DNA of 27,401 nucleotides from Brachionus koreanus (taxonomy: Eukaryota; Rotifera; Eurotatoria; Ploima; Brachionidae). The position numbers and the translations under genes were made by a program. Position 1 is the first letter of the stretch. Every line of letters begins with the position of its first letter. The notes beneath the pieces are model-generated. The model saw only the letters and a program-made list of their open reading frames with translations. It did not search any database and was not told where the DNA came from. Shown here piece by piece: positions 20,192-27,401 of the stretch. Where the stretch lies: assembly GCA_016987375.1 (NCBI GenBank), contig PJRA01000263.1:4378725-4406125 (forward strand), given 5' to 3'.

Positions 20192-20534
20192 TTAAAATAA
20201 GCCGGTATTGCCGAGTGGTTTGTGTGTTAGTCATGCAAGTCAAGAGGCAAGAGGATCGAGGGTTCAAAACCCGCTGAGGCTGGAAAAAATTTACAAAATA
20301 TCTCTGTAATACGGGGCGCATGTTTTAGACCTCTTTCATCAAAAAATTGGGGGACCGGTTTCGACTGGGTAATAATTGCAGTGTGGATGATAAATTCGAT
20401 GCAGTAGCCTCTGTGTCAGATCGGAGCTGTTGCTCAAAAAGGTACTTAAAAAGGAGATGAGCGCCTCCCGCCTAATTAAACCTATTCTTATTCTGCTAGG
20501 ATAGAATAGGTTTAATTATAATTAAAATAAGCCG
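20192..20534 (+). mobile_element. tRNA-derived SINE with target-site duplication and terminal hairpin
   Basis: The 13-bp direct repeat TTAAAATAAGCCG (20192-20204 and 20522-20534) brackets the element. The head, from about 20201, is tRNA-like: an A box TTGCCGAGTGG (20208-20218) and a B box GGTTCAAAACC (20261-20271), with the longer spacing of a Ser/Leu-type tRNA with variable arm. The acceptor stem no longer pairs well, so it is not a working tRNA. A body of about 190 bp follows that resembles no tRNA and no LINE I recognise. It ends in a perfect 16-bp inverted repeat (20473-20488 and 20503-20518) with a 14-nt loop. The copy looks complete and fairly young. The GCCG of the left repeat could also belong to the tRNA head. 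Confidence 0.75.
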
Positions 20535-20676
20535 ACTATTGAATACAAACTAATTAATTTTTTTTATTTAAATAAAAATTTAATCGTATCTAAATAAAAA
20601 TGATTAAATCAATTTTTTATTTAATTTAATTTTAATATCTTCTGGTAAAAAAATCTAATTTTTCTAAATTTTAAAA

Positions 20677-21402
20677 TCAAGCTAAAGCTAAATAAGCATC
20701 TCTAAGGTTTTGTGATTTTTTACATTTGTTGTCTTCTTTTTCTGGAAAATATAAACTCTTGTAAAACGGATCTTTAAAATTGAGTATAACGCTTTTTAAA
20801 AAATCTTCTTTGTTCATTAAATGTTTTTTTGAGCTTTTTTTTGAACTCTTGTTTAGATCTTGTGTCTTAAGGTTTTCCGTACTTTTGTAGCTTGTCGTCA
20901 TTTTTTTGATTTTTTCAGTATTTTCTTGATAAACTTTTGACTCAGATTTAAAATGATTCATATAAATAACTTTTCTGTCATAATTTTCTTTCGACTCATC
21001 GCACTTTACTTCTATTATTTCTGGTATTTTTGTTTTATCCTGGATATTTTTATCTTCTAGATTATCCAAATTGTTCGCGTCGTTTTTTTTTTGCATTTTA
21101 TCGCTTAAAAAAGTTTTATTTACATCCATTGAAAAAGTTTTGTTTTTGGAGAAATTCTTTTTTTTCCTTCGAAATGAAGAATTGTTCAGATCGATTTGCT
21201 TAATATCAATTACAAGCTTATTAATCACGTCTTTCTGAATAATTTTTACTTTAGATCTCTGATTTTTTGCTTTTTTGTGGACCAAAAATGAATTTCTCTT
21301 GTTTGTAATTGATTTCAGATATCGCTTTTTAATCGGTCCTGATACAACCGAAGATATTGAAATTGTTAAATTTGAGCTCGAGTTGATAAAATTTTCATGC
21401 AT
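20677..21402 (-). CDS. Lysine-rich protein of unknown function
   Basis: Uninterrupted frame of 241 aa, ATG at 21402, TGA... to a stop at 20677-20679. In sequence this AT-rich, a frame of this length on an ATG is unlikely by chance. The composition is strongly basic with many Lys, Asn and Ser residues, including SFRRKKKNF near residue 80 and a KSSKKSSKKH run near 190, which suggest a nuclear or nucleic-acid-bound protein. There is no signal peptide, membrane segment or domain I know. The C-terminus (FKDPFYKSLYFPEKED) is more ordered in composition than the rest. Whether it is a whole single-exon gene or one exon of a longer one cannot be seen. It lies about 140 bp past the SINE. Confidence 0.5.
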   Translation of the reverse strand: MHENFINSSSNLTISISSVVSGPIKKRYLKSITNKRNSFLVHKKAKNQRSKVKIIQKDVINKLVIDIKQIDLNNSSFRRKKKNFSKNKTFSMDVNKTFLSDKMQKKNDANNLDNLEDKNIQDKTKIPEIIEVKCDESKENYDRKVIYMNHFKSESKVYQENTEKIKKMTTSYKSTENLKTQDLNKSSKKSSKKHLMNKEDFLKSVILNFKDPFYKSLYFPEKEDNKCKKSQNLRDAYLALA

Positions 21403-22251
21403 AGCAAAACTAGAAAAAATTTTTTTAAAGAAAAATATTTTCTTATTATAAAAAGAACTGATTTCATGCTAGTTGCCAGTCTAATTAAAGAATTGCCTTG
21501 TAATTGTTCAATTTAATTCTAGAATTTGGCAAATTCAATTAAAATTTAAATTGCTTCAAGTTTTTTAAAAGTAATTGATCCAAAAAATGAGTATTTGTAT
21601 CTTTTGAAGCTCTAGATGCGTTTTGATTTTTGGTAATGATTGAAAACTCTTTAGTGATGAAAATTTGAGTTTTTCATTTTTGGTTTGACTATCTATTTAA
21701 TTGTCAAATTAAAACTTGATTTTAATAAAAATTTGACATGTTAATTAAAATATTTTTAGGGATTTAAGATGGAATTTGAAAAAAAATTCTAAATTAAAAT
21801 TGTTTAGAAATAAAATTATTTTTCTAAATTTTAATTTTTAATAAAAGAAATTTTATTTATTTTTGCCGACTTATTAATTTGTTTTATCGCCAAGTTAATA
21901 GATCAAAATAAGAAATAATCTTAAATGAAGTTTAATTGAGACCAGATTTGGAACACTTTTAAGTGTTCGATATAAATATGAATTAAATAAATTTTAGAGG
22001 TTATTCATTTAGAATTGAATTTATTTACGAATTAAACTTTTGGTCAAATTAAAAGGGTTCAGATTTTTACTTCTAACATATTCTTATAATTTTTTTTATA
22101 TTGTAGAGTTTTAAAAATTTGAAATTTTATTTTGGTAATTGAAAAGATTATTTAATTTTTAATTTTATTTAATAAAATTGTAAAAACATATTTTTATCAA
22201 TATTTACTTGAGGTATATTCTATTTTAAATAATTTATTATACCGGAATTTT
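21403..22251. other. Intergenic, nothing recognised apart from a short palindrome
   Basis: AT-rich. GAACACTT..AAGTGTTC (21951-21968) is a hairpin with 8-bp arms. It may include the promoter of the lysine-rich gene. Confidence 0.4.
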
Positions 22252-23625
22252 TTAAGCTAAATAAAAATGACCTTCTAGAACATTTTTAAACTCAGTTCCA
22301 TCAATTAAACCATTTTGACGGACATTTAGATTACTAAGAAAGCGTTTTAAGTCGCTTTCAGCTATATTTTTATTTAATCGACTATTTATTCTTAAAAATA
22401 TTCGTTCTGCTTCTAGGATTGTCAAATTTCCATTCTTGTCCATGTCACTAGTGGCAAACAATTCATCGATTAAATATTTTGCCTCAGATTTTTTTGAAGA
22501 TGCTTGATTATAGTCAACATTTGACGAACCATCATTCAATCTATGTATCAAATTTTTGTATTCACTTAGTCCTTCACGATCTAAGTCGATTAGACTTAAT
22601 GCTTGAATATCGCCTTCTAGTTCATAAACTGGATTATTCTGAGTTTCGGAAGCCAAAACAACTCCAGCTGGAGGTTTGATTTCCAAAACAAATTGAGGTA
22701 GTTCTCTTGCGGATTTTAATGTTGTTCCATATCTAGATACATATTCAGTTGGATTGGCTCGTATTACACCCAAATCCTTAAATTCTTTTTTAACTTGAAC
22801 TTCTGGAGCATCCCATTGTATAATTACATTTTTTGGCTTTACAATTACTGGATCTCGTTCGTTCGATCGTTGATATATCACTCTGCGTTTAACTTGATTA
22901 TATGGAAGCCATCTTTCTATGATAACTGATTGAGGCTTGGATGGTAGTGGAGCCAATCTTTCTATAATTACTTTTCTTGGAGGAGGAGGAATCTTTTTGC
23001 CAGATATTGTTATAACCTTTCCTAATATTTAAAATAAATAAGCAAAATTTTTTATAAATGAATAAATTAATAAAATTTACATACTTCCAACTTGTGGTGG
23101 AGGTGGTGGTGGTGCTTCACGAATTACTAAAGGCTGAGGTGTAGTAGGTCTAGCTGGTTGCTGTCGGATAATTAATGGTGGAGCTGGTGGAGTAACAGTA
23201 TTAATTTCCTGTTGAATTAAAATTTCTCCAGGAGGTGGAGGAGTTGGTGGTCTTAAATAACGAATAGCAACTTCCTGATTGTAAACCAGTTGTTGCATAG
23301 TTTTTTTTGTTATTAATTCTGGGTTTGGATCCTCATTTATGGAATATTCTTTCAAAGGAATTTCTCCTTTCCAGTTAATAACCTCAGATTTATTTAGCCA
23401 AATTCCTCGATGTTCATTCCATTGAATTTCTTCAGTTTCATTTACATCTATTGGAACCGTGCTTCTTAAAATAGCTGCTTCAAGAGGGCTTAAATTGTTT
23501 GCTCCCTGATTCACAGAATAATTAACATCTCCTTGTAGTTGGTTAAAAGAATTTATATCATAAGAGCCAGCATTCAAATTAAAGAACGGATCATGAATGT
23601 AGTTATATCCTGAGCCTTCAGACAT
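22252..23625 (-). CDS. Proline-rich protein with V-I-I-E-R motifs and C-terminal EF-hand, 2 exons
   Basis: Exons 23625-23085 and 23021-22252 join across a 63-bp phase-1 intron (GTATGT...TTAG) to 436 aa. Residues 1-110 are polar and include WNEHRGIWLNKSEVINW. A middle region (about 120-250) alternates proline runs (PPTPPPP, APPPPPP, IPPPP) with repeated hydrophobic-basic motifs: LIIRQQ, LVIREA, KVIIERL, SVIIERWLPY, NVIIQW. This alternation recalls the Val/Pro/Glu repeats of alveolin-like cortical proteins, but that link is only an impression. The C-terminus has a canonical EF-hand loop DMDKNGNLTILE (about 373-384) and a degenerate partner NVRQNGLIDGTE (about 413-424), so it probably binds one calcium. 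I do not recognise the family; a calcium-responsive cytoskeletal or cortical scaffold is a guess. Confidence 0.8.
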
Positions 23626-24307
23626 TTCTATGAAAATCGAAATTTGCTTTTTTTTTTTTAAAAAGCTTTCTAAATAAAAAATTGAATTCGATTTGCTAAT
23701 ATTTTATACTTAAATCATCGGTAAAAAAAAATCAAAATTTTTAAAAACAATTAAATCAAGCAATCAAATATGAAAATAGACAATTTGTTTCATTTAACTG
23801 ACCAAATTAGTTTGGAGAGGAAATTTTTTGACTAAAAAATTGATATATTTTGAACAATTTTAATTGTTACCAACAAAAAAAGATGACAACAAAATTTAAA
23901 GTTAATGGTTGAGTAATTTGGACAAGGAAGAATAAAGACAATAAAATTATATATTTGAAGTTTAATTTTTGAAATTAATTAAGTTGTAGAAGTCGATATC
24001 TGAATGAGCCCAAAGACTTGATGCAATTATATGTAGATAAAATTATACAATGTATGGATCATTTAATTTAAAAAAATAACCAAATAATATCTCTATTATT
24101 AGTTTGTATTTTTACGAAAATACTTTATTTCTTTGAAATAAGTGCTTTGACTTGTTGTCAATTTTGAAATTAATTAATACATATTGAGAAAAAATGAAAT
24201 TGGACGAAAAAATATATTTTTTTAATTACGAAGACTTGAATTAGATATAAATTTTATTTTTAAAAATTTTAATTAAAAGTTTTAAACTTCAAAGTAAATA
24301 AGTTTTT
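23626..24307. other. Intergenic, nothing recognised
   Basis: AT-rich spacer between the EF-hand gene and the 3' end of APEH, containing the EF-hand gene promoter by position. No coding signal or motif. Confidence 0.5.
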
Positions 24308-27280
24308 TTAAATACAGCCTTTATTTGTATATTTCTCGTACCATAATAAAGTATTAATGATGCAATCACCAGTTGTTTGAGGTTTTTCCAAAGGGTGATT
24401 ATCTTCCTTGTAGCTCAGAAGTCTGAAAAAAAAATACAGTTTGCTTAAATTTTATAAATTGTTCATTACTTGACTGGCACATCTCTAGATCTTAATGCTT
24501 TATAGAATTCGATACTTTGAGAGCATGGCACACGCAAATCAACTTTACCCATCATTAACAAAGTTGGAGTTTTTACCTTGTCTACATGACTAATGGGAGA
24601 TTTTTCGTACAATTCTCTAGGAATACTGCAACTTCCAATTTTAAAATCGTAATCATACTCTCCTAAACCTTCTACAAGGACCCAATCAGGTATATCTGTT
24701 GTATATAGCATCGCTAGTTTTAATAATTAACTTAATGAAAAGTAGAATTTTATCAAAGAATTACATCCTAAATTTGTTACTGGATTTCGAGCAGCAGCAG
24801 CTGAATAGAAATCAGGAAATTGTCCAATTAACTGAGTTGTTAAATATCCCCCATGAGACCCACCATATAAAACAGCATTTTTAAATTTATATTTAGACAC
24901 TACAAATTCAGCAGCTTGCTTGAAAAAAAAATCGATTTTAATTTTTATAATTTACTATTTGTTGAAAGTACTTGACAATCTTTGACGTCATTAGTTCCAA
25001 TTTTTCCTGGTAAACTATCAATTGAATTTTGGCCGAATCCTGATGAACCTCTATAATTTATCAATAATATTGAATAGCCAAGTGAATACATTATGGCAAC
25101 ATGAGGAGAAAATTCGCAACCAAAAGCAGAGTGCGGCCCACCATGAGGAAAAACAACCAAAGTGTCATTTCTTTTTGTTGCCTGAACTAGAAAAGATTGA
25201 AAATTCAAACATGGATATTTAGAATCTGGAATTTTCGGTGTAAAGTCTAATATTTCAGTGGTTGCTAAATTTGACAAATTGTTATCTATGCTGGTTAAAT
25301 TCCAATTTATTTTTTGTTCTTTGTTTTTATTTGGAAGCTTTGCCAAAACCTTTGAATAACTAAATTAAATATAAAATTTTCCTTTTCACGTTTTTATACC
25401 AATTGAGGAACTTTGGTATATGATTGTAAAACTCCACAAATCCAATCTTTTTCCATTTTTAAAAAACCTAATGAATATTCCTGTTCTATACCATTGCTTA
25501 AATTAGTGACAATTTTACTATCAATATCAATTGAAATTATTCTCTTAAACAATTAAAAAAAAAACATAGATACACATTCAATTTTTTATCAAAATACATT
25601 TCTTCCATTAAATTGACTATTTAATATAATTCTTTTGTTATCCAAACTCCAGCATTTATCATTTAGACTAATTGAGAATATACCCGGAAAATCTTTCACT
25701 AATATTAAAATTATTTAATTATTTTGATAAATTTGGAAATTAGTTTTTACTGGTATTTGGCTGATCAACAATATCCACAATAGTGATGATGCTTTTGGTC
25801 GTCCAGTTCATCTTTTTAAATTTAAATTTTTTTTTGCATTAATAAATAAATAAATTACCATCATAAGTTTACTACATTGAAAATGAGGACCTCTCGCTTG
25901 ATTCTGCAACCAAACTAAATTTTCAAAGTCATTGCTAAATTGAGGTGATCGAACATTTTCATTTTGAAAATTGGTTAATTGAACTTCAAAAAAATTAATC
26001 TCAAGTAAAATTTTGTAAAAAAATGAACATTTTCTAATTTCATTTATAATTATTTTATGTTTAAGATAAAAAAAACTAAAATTACCGCATTTATTTTCCA
26101 AAATATCATAGTAAAATAATTCACTCCTAAGAAAATAAACTAAGAAATTGGAAAAAACGATAATGTAATTTACTTTCTAATTGGACAGTAAATTAAACCT
26201 AATCTATATGGCTTTGTATAATAAGCGTGGAAAACAACTCCATTACTTTTATACCAAGTGAGCTTAAAAAAAATCAAATATAAAAATTTTATATCTAATA
26301 TATGATATAAACTTTTCCAGGAGCAAATCCTTCTGGAATATTGTCAAGAATTTTCACATCATTTGATTCTAAATCATAAATCGCAATAATTGATTGAGCC
26401 TTGCCCACATATTGCTCACCCCATTCATCTCTATAATTATTGGAATATTTCTAAATAAATTTTAAAATTTTTTTTAAAAATGCGAATAACTTAAAAATGA
26501 AATTTAATAATATGATAATAAAAATACCTCTTCATAATTATTTTCATTCATTGATTTCTCATCATCTCCAATTTGAGCAGAAAAAAATGATTTTTCCGTG
26601 TTGGTATTTTTAGCTTCAGCAATATAAGCGATTTGTTTAGAATTGGAAGACCATTTAAAAGAGCCAAAGCATGCTAACAAAAAATAATTATAAAAAAAAT
26701 TAATTTATTTCTAAGCTTACATGTATTTTCATAGATTTTAGAGTGTTTATTTAATTTAGTTAAGTTTATATTATGGATGCATCTTTCATTTTGCCAAATC
26801 TAAAAAATGGCTATATATAGCATTTATAGAGATATAAATTAAGTTAATTACTTCCAAGAATTGATTTTCTTCACAATTTTCTTTAAAAATAGATATTAAC
26901 GCATTCAATGAACTATCTGGTGATTTAATGTTCCAAATACTGAAAATTTAAAAATTTAATTTCGTAAGAAAGCAAAAATAAAAAAAATACTCATTTCTTA
27001 TAGGTAAAGAACTGCTGACATGAATTAAATTTATTTTATGATTGAGTAAATCAATTTGGAAAAAGAAAGTTTTTTGAAACTTGATTCGTTCGTTTCTTTC
27101 AAAATCGTTTTGAGACCAAACACTCTCCAAAACTAAAAAATAATAAATTAAAAAAAAATTATAAGAAACAATCAAACCTATATGATTTTCGAAAATATTT
27201 AGACTACAGTCATTTGGGGAACCATAATTGTAGACGCTTCTGGTTGTAAGAAGGGCTTTTTCAAAAAATTTATTAAACAT
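24308..27280 (-). CDS. APEH: Acylaminoacyl-peptidase (acyl-peptide hydrolase), 16 exons
   Basis: Exons: 27280-27178, 27132-26991, 26939-26852, 26799-26721, 26673-26528, 26450-26313, 26262-26174, 26126-26086, 25983-25859, 25811-25751, 25698-25598, 25543-25400, 25349-24972, 24918-24765, 24713-24470, 24422-24308. All 15 introns are GT-AG, 45-102 bp, and the frame holds throughout: 715 aa against 732 in human. The N-terminal beta-propeller ([14 protein letters not shown] to about residue 415) is followed by the alpha/beta hydrolase domain with [10 protein letters not shown] and [10 protein letters not shown]. The catalytic triad is Ser566 in GGSHGG, Asp655 in GKVDLRVP and His687 in [13 protein letters not shown] removes N-acylated amino acids from blocked peptides in the cytosol (clan SC, family S9C). 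An AATAAA lies inside the last exon (24325-24320), before the stop. The shortest junction evidence is for exon 9, whose acceptor was chosen to keep the frame. Confidence 0.95.
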
Positions 27281-27401
27281 TTTTATAAATATTTATTTCT
27301 TGGATGAAAATTGATAACGAACATTAGCTTAAACTAAATACACAAAGAAATTTTGTCTGATAAAGAGTGAAAATAAATATAACATTTAGAAAATTATGAA
27401 A

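Noticed and set aside
20201..20282. Functional tRNA gene
   Set aside because: A and B boxes are present, but the acceptor and anticodon stems pair poorly and the segment sits inside a TSD-flanked element, so it is a SINE head.
25984..26101. Reading straight through APEH exon 8 into exon 9 without an intron
   Set aside because: The frame is open, but the inserted Phe/Lys/Ile-rich residues have no counterpart in APEH, and removing 26085-25984 with GT-AG borders restores the expected length.

Overview
The window looks like the nuclear genome of a small animal. It is very AT-rich, most genes are split by GT-AG introns of only 45-102 bp, and the gene set is metazoan: a PRD-class homeobox gene, U7 snRNP LSM11, METTL22, EBP2, acylaminoacyl-peptidase and an intact alpha-tubulin. 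This fits a compact-genome lophotrochozoan such as a monogonont rotifer of the Brachionus type. That placement is inference; nothing in the window proves it.

Layout. The left edge (1-471) is the 5' part of a non-LTR retrotransposon endonuclease frame on the minus strand. Then come minus-strand genes: a CD225/dispanin-like two-TM protein (798-1382), a METTL22-like methyltransferase (2443-3390), EBP2 in three exons (3636-5095) with a foldback MITE in its second intron, and LSM11 (5217-5748, 5' end unresolved). LSM11 and EBP2 are only 121 bp apart, with a poly(A) signal at the LSM11 stop and a strong 3' splice site just before the EBP2 ATG, so they may share a transcript. At 6228-6757 lies the only plus-strand protein gene, a small membrane-anchored cysteine-rich protein.

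7100-11600 is repeat-dominated: two LINE 3' ends facing each other (one carrying a decayed reverse transcriptase), a TTAA-flanked MITE, and weaker inverted repeats. 11678-13315 is an ALX-like homeobox gene with an OAR tail and GATA-motif clusters in and upstream of it. The roughly 4 kb upstream is gene-poor, with a 76-nt hairpin and a MITE at 16887-17124.

17551-18906 is a single-exon alpha-tubulin with a TATA box and a perfect RFX X-box upstream, as expected for ciliary control. A second TTAA MITE (19670-19904) and a tRNA-headed SINE with target-site duplications and a 16-bp terminal hairpin (20192-20534) follow. Next are a lysine-rich unknown (20677-21402), a proline-rich EF-hand protein of unknown family (22252-23625), and a complete 16-exon acylaminoacyl-peptidase gene (24308-27280) whose exon chain gives one 715-aa reading frame with an intact catalytic triad.

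The genes do not form one pathway. LSM11 (histone mRNA 3'-end processing) and EBP2 (rRNA maturation) are both growth-linked RNA-processing genes. The most distinctive signals are the ciliary promoter architecture at alpha-tubulin, the compact LSM11-EBP2 pair, very short 3' ends in which AATAAA overlaps or precedes the stop codon, and a set of small structured transposable elements.
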